A DNA stretch of 64,000 nucleotides. Source: Paenibacillus sp. LHD-38. Its GTDB lineage: Bacteria; Bacillota; Bacilli; Paenibacillales; Paenibacillaceae. Below are positions 1 to 10,214 of this stretch, in pieces. Where the stretch lies: the NCBI RefSeq assembly GCF_031157315.1, contig NZ_JAVIFU010000037.1, forward strand, positions 1-64,000, in the 5' to 3' direction. A program made the position numbers and the translations under genes. Position 1 is the stretch's first letter; each line of letters begins with the position of its first letter. The notes beneath the pieces were generated by a model, which saw nothing but the letters and a program-made list of their open reading frames with translations, was not told where the DNA came from and made no database searches.

Positions 1-2
1 CC

Positions 3-1967
3 GACGGCGGACGCGGCGGCGCAGGAGCGCCGCGTGGCGCCGCGGCTGAGCGCAGCGCCTTAGCGGGCGGCGCAGCCCTAGCGCAGCAGCACAGCGCTGC
101 TGCGCGCTTAGCGGGCGCCGCGGAGCTGCTTGCGCCGCATGCTGCGCTGGCGGCGGCCGCGCAAGCGATGCGCGAGAAGGCGAAGCGGCTGCAGGACAGC
201 CGATTCACCATCGCGTTGTTCGGCGCCTTCAGCGCCGGCAAATCATCGCTCGCGAACGCGCTGATCGGCGAACCGGTGCTCCCGGTCTCGCCAAATCCGA
301 CGACTGCGGCGATCAACCGTCTCGTGCCCCCTACGGCGGAGCACGGACACGGCATGGCGCGCATCGTCATGAAATCGCGCGCCGCTATCGAAGACGACGT
401 GCGCTACTCCTTGGCGCTGCTCGGTGAGAAAGCCGGCATCGACCAGCTGCCTGATGCCGCAGCGCTTATGCGGGCGATTGACCGTCTTACCCCCGATTCG
501 ATCGGGGCCGGCGGCCGCCCGCACTACAGCTTCCTGTGCGCAGCCCGCGCAGGCTGGGAAGAGCATGAGCAGCTGCTTGGGCAGCAGCTTTCCGTTGACC
601 AGGCTGCTTACGAGCGCTACGTCGCTGAAGAATCGCGTTCTTGCTTCGTCAGCGAAATCGAGCTGCATTATGACTGCGAGCTCACCGCGCAGGGCATCGT
701 GATGGTGGATACGCCAGGCGCGGACTCCGTTAACGCGAGACATACGGGTGTGGCCTTCAACTATATTAAAAACGCCGATGCTGTGCTGTTTGTGACCTAT
801 TATAACCATGCGTTCTCACAGGCCGACCGTCAGTTTCTCATGCAGCTCGGCCGGGTTAAAGATCAGTTTGAGCTCGACAAAATGTTTTTCCTCGTTAACG
901 CAGCGGATTTGGCCGCAGACGAGGAGGAGCTGGCCGGCGTATTAAAGCATGTAGAGACGAACCTGCTTCAGCATGCGATTCGATCGCCTCGACTATTCCC
1001 TGTTTCCAGCCTGCAGGCGCTTGACGGCAAGCTTGACGGAAATGCGGAGCTGCTGAAGCGCTCGGGCATCGAAGCTTTTGAGCACTCATTTCTATCCTTT
1101 ATTCAGAACGATCTTGGTCGCCTGGCGATCGAAGCGGCGGAGGAGGATCTCAAGCGCGCGGCAGCAACGGTTGCTGGCTGGCTGCAGAGCGCGGAGGGAG
1201 ATGCCTCTGCGCGTGAGACGGAGCTCAAGGAGCTCCTGCTTGCCGTTAGCGACGCTAAGCGCGAGATCTCTGCACTGCTGCAAGGTGCTTCTATGCCGGA
1301 GCAGTTAAAACAAGAGCTGAGCGAGCTGCTGTACTATGTGGTACAGCGCATTCAATACCGTTTTGGCGAATTTTATAATTTGGCCTTTAATCCTGCCTCT
1401 TTGCAGGATGACGGACGTGACCTGCGTAAAGCGATATGGACCTCTTGGCTTGAGCTGCAGCGGCTTGTCCAGCTTGAGCTGTCACAGGAGATGCTGGCCA
1501 CTTCTTTGCGGATGGAACGCGGCGTTCATACCCAGCTGCAAAAGCAATATGCCAGCGCAGCGCAGCGCCTGGAATCGTCTATCGCTTCTTACAGCGCAAT
1601 CCCTTATTCGCCGGCATCACTGCCAACGCCGGATGAGCCTGCGGTCTGGGAAGCGGACTCCATTGACGCAAAGCTTCTTTGGAGCCGATTCAAATCACCG
1701 CGCCAATTTTTCGAGGGAGAGGGCAAAGGCTTGCTCCGCAAAGAGCTTGAAACCTTGCTTGCCCCATCGTTAAATGGTTGGATGGCAGAGCAAACCTCTC
1801 TGTGGACATCGCTTTATGAGCAGATTTGGCTCAATGCGGCCGAACATGCCGGAAGCCGGCTTGAGGAGGATATGCTTGCCTATGAAAGCGGCAAGCGGGT
1901 TTCATTAACTGGAAGCGCGGATATTGCGGAGCTGAAAAATCTTTACAAGCAATTAATTCATCTCTAA
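3..1967 (+). CDS. Dynamin-family large GTPase, C-terminal part (5' end lies outside the window)
   Basis: The frame is open from base 3 with no stop, so this is the 3' part of a longer gene; the first ATG inside the window is at 168. Counting from that ATG, a P-loop (GAFSAGKSS, about residues 19-27), a G3 motif (DTPG, about residue 181) and a G4-like VNAAD mark a dynamin-type GTPase, followed by a long helical stalk region. The family in Bacillota (DynA/YpbR of Bacillus subtilis) has two fused dynamin modules and acts in membrane fusion and repair at the inner face of the membrane. This piece fits the second module, and the very GC-rich, Ala-rich stretch at 3-160 would be the inter-module linker. 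The two-module reading is an inference because the first module is not visible. A rho-independent terminator follows at 2011. Confidence 0.85.
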   Translation, partial: DGGRGGAGAPRGAAAERSALAGGAALAQQHSAAARLAGAAELLAPHAALAAAAQAMREKAKRLQDSRFTIALFGAFSAGKSSLANALIGEPVLPVSPNPTTAAINRLVPPTAEHGHGMARIVMKSRAAIEDDVRYSLALLGEKAGIDQLPDAAALMRAIDRLTPDSIGAGGRPHYSFLCAARAGWEEHEQLLGQQLSVDQAAYERYVAEESRSCFVSEIELHYDCELTAQGIVMVDTPGADSVNARHTGVAFNYIKNADAVLFVTYYNHAFSQADRQFLMQLGRVKDQFELDKMFFLVNAADLAADEEELAGVLKHVETNLLQHAIRSPRLFPVSSLQALDGKLDGNAELLKRSGIEAFEHSFLSFIQNDLGRLAIEAAEEDLKRAAATVAGWLQSAEGDASARETELKELLLAVSDAKREISALLQGASMPEQLKQELSELLYYVVQRIQYRFGEFYNLAFNPASLQDDGRDLRKAIWTSWLELQRLVQLELSQEMLATSLRMERGVHTQLQKQYASAAQRLESSIASYSAIPYSPASLPTPDEPAVWEADSIDAKLLWSRFKSPRQFFEGEGKGLLRKELETLLAPSLNGWMAEQTSLWTSLYEQIWLNAAEHAGSRLEEDMLAYESGKRVSLTGSADIAELKNLYKQLIHL

Positions 1968-2010
1968 TTGTCAATGGAACTTCATTGTTCTATCGCATTA
2001 ACAGCTGAAT

Positions 2011-2050
2011 GCTTTTGCGGACTTGCTTTAAGTCTGCAAAAGCTTTTTTT
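2011..2050 (+). terminator. Rho-independent terminator after the dynamin gene
   Basis: Left arm gcttttgcggact and right arm agtctgcaaaagc form a stem closed by a short loop and followed by a run of seven T. Confidence 0.85.
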
Positions 2051-2262
2051 GTTTTTGTGTGTTTCTGTGCAAAAAGTGAGCAATTGGCACATATTTGTCA
2101 TGATTTAGGACCATTTGGGAGCATTAACCGTTTCTAATTTACATATCGCGACTATAAGCGGACTCAATCTCCTATATGAATATTTATACTGTTTGCTCGC
2201 TTTTCACGATGCTGATAATATTCACTCATGCTTACAAAATAGATACGGGGAGATGGATTTAC

Positions 2263-4050
2263 TTGGACGTTTTAAGGCAGTTGAAAGCATTCTATTGGGC
2301 GGAACGAAAGTTTTTGTTCTCTTCCATTTTATGCTTAATGTGCGCTACGGCGCTCGGACTTGTCTATCCGAATTTGCTGCGTTACCTTATTGATGATGTG
2401 ATCACACCACAGAAATTCGAATTGGTACCTGCGCTTGCGTTTACGGTGGTTGGAGTCGTTTCATTTAAAGGTTGTATGCAGTTCTTACATGGATTTTTTG
2501 GCGGACGACTCGGAAACCAAGTGGCATTCCGCTTGCGGAACGCTTTGTATGACAAGCTGCAAACGCTGTCGTTTCAATATTATGACAAGGCGAAGACGGG
2601 TGACCTCATGTCACGTCTGACAGCGGATCTTGAAGCAATCCGGAACTTTATCGGCTTCGGCTTTGCTCAAATTTTGAACATGGTACTGATGATTGTTTTC
2701 GGCGGCGCCATGATGCTTTCGATCCATTGGCAGCTAACGCTGATTACGCTGGTAACCATCCCGCTGCTCGGATTCGCGGCCATTCGTTTCGAGCGCAATA
2801 TTCATCCCGCATTCCGTGAAATGCGTCAGGCGATGAGTAATCTTACCACAGCGGTTCAAGAGAACATAACCGGCGTACGCACGGTCAAATCCTTTGCTAG
2901 AGAATCGCATGAGGTATCCAAATTTTCGGTGCGAAGCGAAGCGTATCAAACGAACCAAGTCGGCGCAGCAAAGATCTGGGCCAAATTTTTCCCGGTCATG
3001 GAGCTTGTCGCTAACTTAAGCGCTGTCATCCTGCTCGTTACCGGCGGTATTCTCGTTATTAACGGTTCGCTTAAGCTTGGCGAATTCGTCGCATTCTTCA
3101 GCTTGATTTGGTACATTATCGGGCCGATGTGGGGACTTGGGTTTCATATCAACAACTATACGCAGTTTAAAGCTTCAGGCGAGCGCGTGCTTGGACTGTT
3201 GAATGAACATGTCCACGTCAAAAACACGGATGATGCGATTGAAGTCAGCAATGATTCCGTGAAAGGGCATGTACGCTTTGATCATGTTACGTTCAGCTAT
3301 CCGGATAAATCGCCGGCCGTGACGGATTTGGTCATCGATGCGCCAGCAGGCTCCGTTATCGGATTTCTGGGAGCGACCGGCTCTGGTAAATCGACGATCA
3401 TTCAACTGCTGATGAGAGCCTACAATGTAAAAAACGGAACGATCACACTGGATGGCATTGACATCCGCAACCTGGATGTTGCCAGCCTTCGCCGTTTGAT
3501 TGCACCGGTATTCCAAGAAACGTTCTTGTTCTCGGCATCGATTAAAGACAATATCGCATATGGCGTGCGCGACGTAACACCAGAACAAATCGAATACGCT
3601 GCAAAGCTCGCCAAGGCGCATGAATTTATCATGGAGCTGCCGCTTGGATACGATACGATCGTCGGCGAAAGAGGCATGGGCTTATCCGGCGGACAGAAGC
3701 AGCGGATCGCAATCGCGAGAGCACTCATTAAAAATCCGCGCATTCTCATCTTGGATGACGCGACCAGCGCCGTTGACATGGAAACCGAGCATGAAATTCA
3801 AGCGGGCTTTAAGGAACTGATGGCTGGGCGAACAACCTTTATTATTGCTCACCGGATTTCTTCGCTCCGACATGCCGATGAAATTATCGTCCTGGATAAA
3901 GGCCATATCGTGCAGCGGGGCACCCATGCGCAATTAATATCTCAGCAAGGCCCTTATCGGGATACTTACAACATTCAATATGCTGATTATCCGCTTGATG
4001 ATACAACATTGACTGCGGGGGCGCATGATCGGAAAGGGAGTACCTTATAA
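2263..4050 (+). CDS. ABC exporter half-transporter, subunit 1 (degenerate catalytic site)
   Basis: An N-terminal six-helix exporter domain is fused to a nucleotide-binding domain with Walker A GATGSGKST, signature LSGGQKQ and Walker B ILILDDATSAVD. The residue after the Walker B aspartate is Asp, not the catalytic Glu, so this subunit carries the degenerate site of a heterodimeric exporter, as in the BmrC (YheI) type. The next gene overlaps it (TAATG) and keeps the Glu, so the two most likely form one multidrug or lipid exporter. A frame with an ATG at 2176 exists, but GGGGAG at 2247-2252 sits 10 nt before a TTG at 2263, which gives the usual family N-terminus (about 595 aa). I prefer the TTG. 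The substrate cannot be read from sequence. Confidence 0.88.
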   Translation: MDVLRQLKAFYWAERKFLFSSILCLMCATALGLVYPNLLRYLIDDVITPQKFELVPALAFTVVGVVSFKGCMQFLHGFFGGRLGNQVAFRLRNALYDKLQTLSFQYYDKAKTGDLMSRLTADLEAIRNFIGFGFAQILNMVLMIVFGGAMMLSIHWQLTLITLVTIPLLGFAAIRFERNIHPAFREMRQAMSNLTTAVQENITGVRTVKSFARESHEVSKFSVRSEAYQTNQVGAAKIWAKFFPVMELVANLSAVILLVTGGILVINGSLKLGEFVAFFSLIWYIIGPMWGLGFHINNYTQFKASGERVLGLLNEHVHVKNTDDAIEVSNDSVKGHVRFDHVTFSYPDKSPAVTDLVIDAPAGSVIGFLGATGSGKSTIIQLLMRAYNVKNGTITLDGIDIRNLDVASLRRLIAPVFQETFLFSASIKDNIAYGVRDVTPEQIEYAAKLAKAHEFIMELPLGYDTIVGERGMGLSGGQKQRIAIARALIKNPRILILDDATSAVDMETEHEIQAGFKELMAGRTTFIIAHRISSLRHADEIIVLDKGHIVQRGTHAQLISQQGPYRDTYNIQYADYPLDDTTLTAGAHDRKGSTL

Positions 4051-5873
4051 TGAGCACGAGTGCCAAAGCAAAGGTTAGCAACAAAAACGAACGCTTCATT
4101 TATCAAGACGATGAATTGATCGAAAAGCCCTTTAACTGGGGACAGCTGCGCAGATTGTTCATGTACATGAAGCCTTATACGAAGCAATTAATGCCGGTTA
4201 TTTTTATGATGATCCTGGGTACCATGACGCGACTCGGCGTACCGGCGCTTGTCATTCTGGCGATCGATGAAGCGATTGCTCCGGCGAATGGAGCAACGAG
4301 CGTATCTAAGCTGCTTATCATCGCGGGCGTCATGCTTTTATTGTATATTATCCAATGGGCATCCAATACGTACCGAATCAAATATACGAATATTATCGGA
4401 CAAAAGGTTATCTATGATTTAAGGAATCATTTATTCCAGCATATTCAAAAGCTCAGCTTCCGCTTCTACGATAAGCGGCCGGCGGGTTCCGTGCTTGTCC
4501 GCGTAACAAACGATGTTAACGCGCTGCAGGATTTATTTACGAATGGGGTCGTCAACCTTTTGATGGACTGCGTTCAGCTGTTCGGTATCGTAATCATCCT
4601 GCTCGTTTGGAACTTCAAACTCGGCATTGCCGTGATGATAACCGTTCCGCTTATGTTCCTCGTCTCAACGACCTTGCGCAAAAGAATTCGTTTCGCTTGG
4701 CAGGACGTCCGGATTAAGCAGTCGCGAATCAATTCCCATTTGAATGAAAGTATTCAAGGGATGAAGGTTACGCAGGCTTATGTGCAAGAAAAAGATAACA
4801 TGAGTTTCTTTGACCATATGAATACGACCAACGTAAAATCATGGAACAAAGCGTCGGCGATGAACCAAGCGTTTGGACCCGTCATTGAGATTACCTCCGC
4901 AATCGGAACCTTTATTCTGTTCTGGTACGGCGCTCATCTCATTCAAGTCGGCGCGATTACTGTAGGTTTGCTGGTCGGATACGCCAACTATATCGGCAAC
5001 TTTTGGGACCCGATCAACCGTCTCGGACAAATGTATTCCCAGCTCCTTATCGCAATGGCATCATCGGAACGAATCTTTGAATTTATTGACGAAGAGCCGA
5101 CGGTTGCCGAATTAACACAGGCGAAGCCGCTGCCTAAAATTAAAGGAGCAGTTAAGTTTGACCACATTGTGTTCGAGTATGAGAAGGGAAGGCCGGCGCT
5201 TAAGAACGTGACGATTGATGTGAAAGAGGGTCAGTCTATCGCGCTCGTTGGCCACACCGGATCAGGAAAAAGTACGATCATCAACCTGCTCTGCCGCTTT
5301 TATGATCCCGTTGAAGGCCGCGTGCTGATCGATGGTATCGATATTCGCGACGTAACGATCGAGAGCCTTCGTTCGCAGGTAGGGATCGTTCTGCAGGATA
5401 CGTTTATTTTTGCAGGCACGATTCGTGACAATATCCGCTATGGCCGTTTGAACGCAACGGACGATGAAGTGGTGAAAGCAGCTCAAGCCGTAAATGCGCA
5501 TGATTTCATTATGGGGCTGCCTGACGGGTACGATACCCAGGTTGAAGAGCGCGGTAACGTACTTTCAATGGGACAGCGTCAGCTGCTCTCGTTTGCAAGG
5601 GCTTTGCTGGCTGACCCGCAAATCTTGATTTTGGATGAAGCGACGGCAAGCATCGATACAGAGACGGAGCTGAAAATCCAAGAGGCGCTTAAAGCGCTGC
5701 TTGCAGGACGCACGTCGTTTATGATTGCCCACCGCTTGTCGACGATCCGTCATGCGGATGAAATTATCGTGCTTGATCATGGTCGAATCGTTGAGCAAGG
5801 CAATCATGAAACGCTTATAAACAAACGCGGCGTTTATAATGGATTAATCGAGGCGCAGTATCGTTTTCTGTAA
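4050..5873 (+). CDS. ABC exporter half-transporter, subunit 2 (canonical catalytic site)
   Basis: This 607-aa fused membrane and ATPase protein has Walker A GHTGSGKST, the unusual signature LSMGQRQ and Walker B ILILDEATASID with the catalytic Glu present. The LSxGQRQLL form and the intact Glu match the BmrD (YheH) partner of heterodimeric exporters. Its ATG overlaps the stop of the upstream subunit by one base, implying translational coupling and 1:1 synthesis. An N-terminal extension of about 35 residues precedes the first helix, also typical of this partner. The pair is likely an efflux pump in the cytoplasmic membrane; the drug or lipid exported is unknown. Confidence 0.9.
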   Translation: MSTSAKAKVSNKNERFIYQDDELIEKPFNWGQLRRLFMYMKPYTKQLMPVIFMMILGTMTRLGVPALVILAIDEAIAPANGATSVSKLLIIAGVMLLLYIIQWASNTYRIKYTNIIGQKVIYDLRNHLFQHIQKLSFRFYDKRPAGSVLVRVTNDVNALQDLFTNGVVNLLMDCVQLFGIVIILLVWNFKLGIAVMITVPLMFLVSTTLRKRIRFAWQDVRIKQSRINSHLNESIQGMKVTQAYVQEKDNMSFFDHMNTTNVKSWNKASAMNQAFGPVIEITSAIGTFILFWYGAHLIQVGAITVGLLVGYANYIGNFWDPINRLGQMYSQLLIAMASSERIFEFIDEEPTVAELTQAKPLPKIKGAVKFDHIVFEYEKGRPALKNVTIDVKEGQSIALVGHTGSGKSTIINLLCRFYDPVEGRVLIDGIDIRDVTIESLRSQVGIVLQDTFIFAGTIRDNIRYGRLNATDDEVVKAAQAVNAHDFIMGLPDGYDTQVEERGNVLSMGQRQLLSFARALLADPQILILDEATASIDTETELKIQEALKALLAGRTSFMIAHRLSTIRHADEIIVLDHGRIVEQGNHETLINKRGVYNGLIEAQYRFL

Positions 5874-5892
5874 AAATGGTTGATTTTTCATC

Positions 5893-5990
5893 AAGGAACC
5901 TCCACAATGGAAGAAAAAACGAACCGAGGCGTTTGCCTAAGCCGATCATGGCTTGGGTAAACGATTCGATTTGCTTCCAGGAGGTTCTTT
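5893..5990 (+). promoter_or_regulatory. ~98-nt imperfect palindrome in the purT leader, able to hide the ribosome binding site
   Basis: Three nested paired segments are visible: ggaacctcc (5895-5903) with ggaggttc (5980-5987), tggaag with cttcca, and a 14-nt inner stem 5930-5943 with 5950-5963 around the loop gatcat. The outer right arm contains the AGGAGG that serves as ribosome binding site for the purT ATG at 5997. Folding could therefore either terminate the upstream ABC operon (the arm runs into a T-rich stretch) or occlude translation of purT. It does not match a riboswitch consensus that I recognise. Confidence 0.5.
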
Positions 5991-5996
5991 TTCTTT

Positions 5997-7181
5997 ATGT
6001 ATGGATCACCGTTAACAACGAATGCCCGTAAATTGCTGCTGCTAGGCTCAGGCGAGCTTGGGAAAGAGGTTGTAATAGAGGCACAGCGTCTAGGCATCGA
6101 GACGATTGCCGTTGACCGCTATGAGCATGCGCCTGCCATGCAGGCCGCGCATCGCAGCTATACAACCGATATGCTGAACGGCGCTGAGCTGCGCCGCATT
6201 ATCGAGTTGGAGAAACCGGATTATATCGTTCCGGAGATCGAAGCGATTGCAACGGAAACGCTGCTGGAGCTTGAGAAGGAAGGACATCGCGTCATCCCGA
6301 CGGCGAGAGCAGCTTGGCTCACGATGGACCGTGAAGGCATACGCCGTTTGGCTGCGGAAACGTTAGAGCTCCCGACGGCGCCTTATCGTTTTGCCGATAC
6401 GCTTGACGAATTGCGGCTTGCCGCGGAAGCGCTTGGATTTCCATGCGTCATCAAGCCGATTATGAGTTCATCGGGCAAAGGGCAAAGCGTATGCCGTTCC
6501 GAAGCAGAGCTTGAAGCATGCTGGAGCTATGCAATGGAAGGTGGACGTGCGAAGAAGCAGCGAATTATCGTAGAAGGCTTCGTTACGTTCGAATCCGAAA
6601 TTACATTGCTGACCGTTCGTTCGGTCTCAGGGACAAGCTATTGCCCGCCAATCGGCCATGTTCAGAAGGATGGCGATTATATTGAATCCTGGCAGCCTCA
6701 TGAAATGACGGAGGAGCAAATCGCGCAAGCGGAGGCCATTGCACTGCGTATTACAGACGAGCTCGGAGGTTATGGCCTATACGGGGTTGAGCTGTTCATA
6801 ACAAAGGATGGCGTGTTGTTCAGCGAAGTGTCGCCTCGTCCGCATGATACGGGAATGGTCACGATGGCGACACAGGATCTATCTGAATTTGCACTTCATG
6901 TGAGAGCAATACTAGGTTTTCCAATTCCAACGATTCGCTTGCTGACACCAGGTGCTTCACACACCTTAAAAGCAGACAGAGAGTCCACCGATTTCCGCAT
7001 CGGCGGAATTGAAGAAGCGCTGTCTGTACCGAATACACAGGTTCGATTATTCGGAAAGCCAGAGACAAAGGTAGGAAGACGCATGGCCGTTGCGCTTAGC
7101 TCTGCATCTGACGTTGAGCAGGCTCGTGATCTGGCTCGTACGGCTGCCGAGGCGCTTTATATCGAATACGGCAAACAATAA
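5997..7181 (+). CDS. purT: Formate-dependent phosphoribosylglycinamide formyltransferase 2 (PurT)
   Basis: The 394-aa protein belongs to the ATP-grasp superfamily and matches PurT along its length. It has an N-terminal dinucleotide-like fold ([13 protein letters not shown]), the EIEAIATE segment after the nucleotide region, the ATP-grasp lid SSSGKGQSV, and the C-terminal metal-binding segment [15 protein letters not shown]. PurT converts 5'-phosphoribosylglycinamide to its formyl derivative using formate and ATP, a folate-independent alternative to PurN in purine synthesis. The gene is monocistronic, ending in a terminator at 7195. AGGAGG at 5979-5984 lies 12 nt before the ATG inside a long palindrome, hinting at regulation at the RNA level. 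Length and motifs are normal. Confidence 0.96.
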   Translation: MYGSPLTTNARKLLLLGSGELGKEVVIEAQRLGIETIAVDRYEHAPAMQAAHRSYTTDMLNGAELRRIIELEKPDYIVPEIEAIATETLLELEKEGHRVIPTARAAWLTMDREGIRRLAAETLELPTAPYRFADTLDELRLAAEALGFPCVIKPIMSSSGKGQSVCRSEAELEACWSYAMEGGRAKKQRIIVEGFVTFESEITLLTVRSVSGTSYCPPIGHVQKDGDYIESWQPHEMTEEQIAQAEAIALRITDELGGYGLYGVELFITKDGVLFSEVSPRPHDTGMVTMATQDLSEFALHVRAILGFPIPTIRLLTPGASHTLKADRESTDFRIGGIEEALSVPNTQVRLFGKPETKVGRRMAVALSSASDVEQARDLARTAAEALYIEYGKQ

Positions 7182-7194
7182 TTCGCAAAGATAA

Positions 7195-7236
7195 GATCGT
7201 TTTCAAGGGAATATTGCCTTGGAAACGATTTTTTTT
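7195..7236 (+). terminator. Rho-independent terminator after purT
   Basis: atcgttttcaaggg pairs with ccttggaaacgat and is followed by eight T. Confidence 0.88.
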
Positions 7237-7344
7237 ATGTTTTTTTCGTATTATGTCATATAACCTGACATGAACATAAAAAGTCTCGTATCTCCGACCG
7301 ATATAAGAAGTAGACCAGAGAATAAGGATAAGGTGGGGGAAATT

Positions 7345-9462
7345 ATGTTTGTACACGTATTACGTCCGTTTTCAGCTTTTATGTCGAGGCTTCGTTATGG
7401 ACAAAAGTTTGCTTTCGTTAGTTTGTTGATGGCTATTCCGATTGCAATGCTGCTTGTCATATGGCTGAGCGAGCAGCAGCAAGAGCTAGCCTTTATTGAA
7501 AAAGAGCGGATAGGCGCTTCGCAAATCAATGAAGTTATGCCGTTCATGCTGCTGGTTCAGCAGCACCGGGGATTGGCAAATGGTTATTTAAACGGTAATA
7601 CGCAGTCCATTTCAGAATTAGATAAGAAAGAGCAAGAGATATCCGAGGTTATAGCTTTGATGGAGAAGTCGGAGCGCTTGCAAGCATTCCCGGATTCCTA
7701 TCAAAAATGGACATCACTCAAATCGGATTGGAATCAGCTTGCGGGAAACTTCCGTACGTTGACTCCCAAGGAAAGCTTTGACATGCATTCTTCATTAATC
7801 GATCAAGTAGAAGAGCTGATCGTAAGCTATTCCGACGAATCAGGCTTGTCCCTCGATACAGAAATGGATTCTTTTTATTTAATGACTATGCTCGTTCAGC
7901 AGCTCCCCGTGTTAATGGAGAATACAGCGGTTATTCGCGGACAAGGCAACGGCGTACTCGTATCCAAGCAGCTGTCAGAGGAAATGAAAATTAATTTGCT
8001 GCTTGAAATGGCCAAAATGGATGCTGCCTTCAAAGATCTCAATAAATCACTTGCTATTGTCACAGCATTGGACACGGAACTTAACAAGGAAATACGGCTA
8101 ACCGGAGAGCAATCGATAGAAGCAACCAACAAGTTTCAAACACTCGTAAACAAGGAAATTATTGAGGCTTCCGAGATTAAAAAGAGTGGTGAAGATTTTT
8201 TTGCTGAGGGGACGGCGACTATAGGCGTACTCAATCAAATGTTTACCCGCGTCAATGGTGAGCTGGAACGAATATTATCGGCACGCAGCGGGGAACTGAA
8301 TCAAAGCCGAAATTTCATTCTTGCCGTGACGCTGTTGTCCTTGCTGCTTGCGGCCTTGTTTTATGCAGGTTTTTATCGAAATGTAATAGATACGGTCAAT
8401 GCGCTAAAAAAACGCGCGCAGGAAATGTCGATGGGAGATTTATCGTATGAGCTTCAATTAAATACGAGAGATGAACTGCAGCAGGCGGGTCATGCTTTCA
8501 ATGAAATGCTGCATTCGCTGAATGAGCTGCTGCGGCGCAATCAACGCATTTCAGAGAAAACGGCGGCATCCTCCGGTCAACTAATGGACATATCTCATGA
8601 GTCAACTTCTGCAATGAAGCTTATCGCAACCGCGATTCAAAGCGTCTCCAGCGGGACGGAGCTGCAAAGCCTTTCGACTAGCGAAACGGCAACCGCAATG
8701 AATGAGATGGCAATCGGGATTACGCGAATCGCAGAGGCAGCCTCTGAGGCAGCTGATGCCGCGGCAAAGGCAAACGAGAAACTGCGGCTTGGAGATGAGC
8801 AGTTGGAAGAGACTGCTCTGCAAATGAACAGCATTAAGAGCACGCAGGTGGAATCCGCGCAAATCGTCGCGAAGCTTAACGAGCATTCCGTCCAAATTGG
8901 TCAAATTGTTGCGACGGTTATGTCGATCGCTAAACAAACGCAGCTGCTTGCGCTTAATGCGAATATTGAAGCAGCAAGAGCCGGAGAGCATGGGCGCGGA
9001 TTCAGCGTTGTAGCCTCTGAGGTAGGCAAGCTTGCGGAGCAAACGGCTCATTCGGTAGACTCTATATCCCATTTGCTGTCGTCTGTCCGGATGCAGGTTG
9101 ATGAAACCGTGCTTGCGATGGATGCCATGCGCGAGGAAACGGACACGGGACTTCAAGTGATTGGGCGTACGCAGCAAACAATGAGCAGCATTTTGACAGA
9201 CATTAGACAAATGAGTGATCAGGTTCAGGAGGTTTCGGCTGCCTCTGAACAGATCTCGGCTGGAATGGAGCAGGTTACGGCAGCTATCGGCGAGGTTGCA
9301 AGCGTGTCGCATAAAACATCAGATGATGCGGAAACCATGGCAGCGGCAACAGAACAGCAGCTGGCCTCTATGGAGGAAATTCAAACCTCCGCGGAAGCGC
9401 TGAGTATGATGTCCCGACAATTGCAGGAGGATTTAAGCCGTTTTGTACTTGCAAGTGAATGA
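7345..9462 (+). CDS. Methyl-accepting chemotaxis protein
   Basis: From the ATG at 7345 (GGTGGGGGA just upstream; the in-frame ATG at 7270 lacks a site) the protein is 705 aa. It has an N-terminal transmembrane helix (about residues 22-40), an all-helical extracellular sensor of about 280 residues, a second transmembrane helix, a HAMP segment, and a long cytoplasmic coiled coil. That coiled coil includes the conserved signalling tip ([20 protein letters not shown]). The sensor contains QHRGL near its start and an acidic [11 protein letters not shown] stretch seen in several helical-bundle chemoreceptors; the ligand is unknown. It would signal to CheA/CheW at the membrane. It lies just upstream of the carbohydrate locus, but nothing in the sequence ties it to arabinose sensing. 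Confidence 0.93.
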   Translation: MFVHVLRPFSAFMSRLRYGQKFAFVSLLMAIPIAMLLVIWLSEQQQELAFIEKERIGASQINEVMPFMLLVQQHRGLANGYLNGNTQSISELDKKEQEISEVIALMEKSERLQAFPDSYQKWTSLKSDWNQLAGNFRTLTPKESFDMHSSLIDQVEELIVSYSDESGLSLDTEMDSFYLMTMLVQQLPVLMENTAVIRGQGNGVLVSKQLSEEMKINLLLEMAKMDAAFKDLNKSLAIVTALDTELNKEIRLTGEQSIEATNKFQTLVNKEIIEASEIKKSGEDFFAEGTATIGVLNQMFTRVNGELERILSARSGELNQSRNFILAVTLLSLLLAALFYAGFYRNVIDTVNALKKRAQEMSMGDLSYELQLNTRDELQQAGHAFNEMLHSLNELLRRNQRISEKTAASSGQLMDISHESTSAMKLIATAIQSVSSGTELQSLSTSETATAMNEMAIGITRIAEAASEAADAAAKANEKLRLGDEQLEETALQMNSIKSTQVESAQIVAKLNEHSVQIGQIVATVMSIAKQTQLLALNANIEAARAGEHGRGFSVVASEVGKLAEQTAHSVDSISHLLSSVRMQVDETVLAMDAMREETDTGLQVIGRTQQTMSSILTDIRQMSDQVQEVSAASEQISAGMEQVTAAIGEVASVSHKTSDDAETMAAATEQQLASMEEIQTSAEALSMMSRQLQEDLSRFVLASE

Positions 9463-9559
9463 AAAGCAAGCTATTATAATTAACGATCATTTTAATTGCT
9501 GGAAAGCATAATCATACGGTTGGAGTGCTCTCTGATCATTAAAGGCAGGTGTTTACTCG

Positions 9560-9835
9560 GTGGGTAAGAAACAAAAGAAAGTCTCTTCACCGATGCCGAA
9601 ATCAGCTCCGAAAGCGGATTCGGATAACGGTTTGACGCTCAAGGATTTATTGAGCAGCGAAATGCTTAACAAGCTGAAAGCGCAAGCGGATGAGATGAAG
9701 CAGACAGAAGCCGCGCGGAAGGAAGATCTGCGCAAGCAGGAGGAAGAAAAGAAAAAGCAGGAACAAAAGCGCTTAGAAAATGATTTCTCGTATTTGCTTG
9801 AGAATAGTGATCCGAATTGGTCTAAGCATAAATAG
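9560..9835 (+). CDS. Small charged protein, YqkE-like (DUF3886)
   Basis: This 91-aa protein starts at GTG 9560 with AGGCAGGTG about ten bases upstream. The middle is a Lys/Glu-rich helix (KQEEEKKKQEQKR) and the C-terminus reads FSYLLENSDPNW, matching the conserved LKDLL...FxxLLxxSxLDW pattern of the YqkE family found across Bacilli. Function is not known; the composition suggests a single long charged helix. A strong terminator follows, so it is its own transcription unit. Confidence 0.8.
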   Translation: MGKKQKKVSSPMPKSAPKADSDNGLTLKDLLSSEMLNKLKAQADEMKQTEAARKEDLRKQEEEKKKQEQKRLENDFSYLLENSDPNWSKHK

Positions 9836-9882
9836 CAAATACATGGGAGTTTTTTGATCCATGCATGCCAAAAAGCTCATGA

Positions 9883-9905
9883 AAAGCACCTTCGGGTGCT
9901 TTTTT
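9883..9905 (+). terminator. Rho-independent terminator (UUCG tetraloop)
   Basis: AGCACC-TTCG-GGTGCT followed by six T: a textbook tetraloop terminator. Confidence 0.92.
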
Positions 9906-9918
9906 ATATATATAAGAA

Positions 9919-9940
9919 TTTATATGTTTTCACATATAAA
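9919..9940. promoter_or_regulatory. Perfect 9-bp inverted repeat in the AT-rich gap before the sugar operon
   Basis: TTTATATGT and ACATATAAA are perfect complements around a four-base loop. This lies in the roughly 380-bp gap (9836-10214), which also holds the terminator, repeat copy 1 and a cre site but no gene. It could be an operator or a bent AT-rich element; no factor is assignable. Confidence 0.3.
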
Positions 9941-9943
9941 TGT

Positions 9944-10007
9944 GCTTATATATCTCCGCGAAACGACTGCTTTTGCCACAGAGTACGGCGACAGCCGTTT
10001 ACGCTTG
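9944..10007 (+). repeat. Interspersed intergenic repeat, copy 1
   Basis: About 64 nt, aligning with 25383-25444 with roughly 85% identity and one 2-nt gap. Conserved blocks are ccgcgaaacga, gcttttgcc, acggcg and cagccgtttacgct. The element can fold: GCG-AAACG pairs with CGTTT-A-CGC, and an inner GCC/GGC stem is present. Both copies sit between a terminator and the next transcription unit. Confidence 0.7.
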
Positions 10008-10140
10008 TTTTTAGGTGTAAAAGCTCCTTTACGGGAGAAGATCTAATCCTCATAATAAGGCTTTAAATGGCATGTCCAGCAGCAGGATGAAGAAGGTTGT
10101 TTAGATAGTCCACTATTATAAAAAATTTCGAATATTAAAC

Positions 10141-10154
10141 TGTAACCGTATTCA
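10141..10154 (+). promoter_or_regulatory. Putative cre (CcpA) site upstream of the sugar ABC operon
   Basis: TGTAACCGTATTCA fits the core of the cre consensus WTGNAANCGNWNNCW at every fixed position; only the leading W is C. It lies 61 nt before the binding-protein ATG, where bound CcpA would block transcription when preferred sugars are present. Confidence 0.5.
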
Positions 10155-10214
10155 TTAGTATTGAAATCAGGAACAAAACATTAAAGACGCTCGACATTAC
10201 AAGGGAGGTATACC

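Noticed and set aside
243-809. Long minus-strand frame inside the dynamin gene
   Set aside because: It is the complementary shadow of a GC-rich coding region, with no ribosome site and no recognisable domain.
8602-9312. 236-codon minus-strand frame inside the chemoreceptor gene
   Set aside because: Antisense shadow of the coiled-coil region; composition is odd (His, Arg, Cys rich) and no start signal is present.
9861-10046. 61-codon frame covering intergenic repeat copy 1
   Set aside because: It is the translation of a terminator and a repeat; there is no ribosome site and copy 2 has no matching frame.
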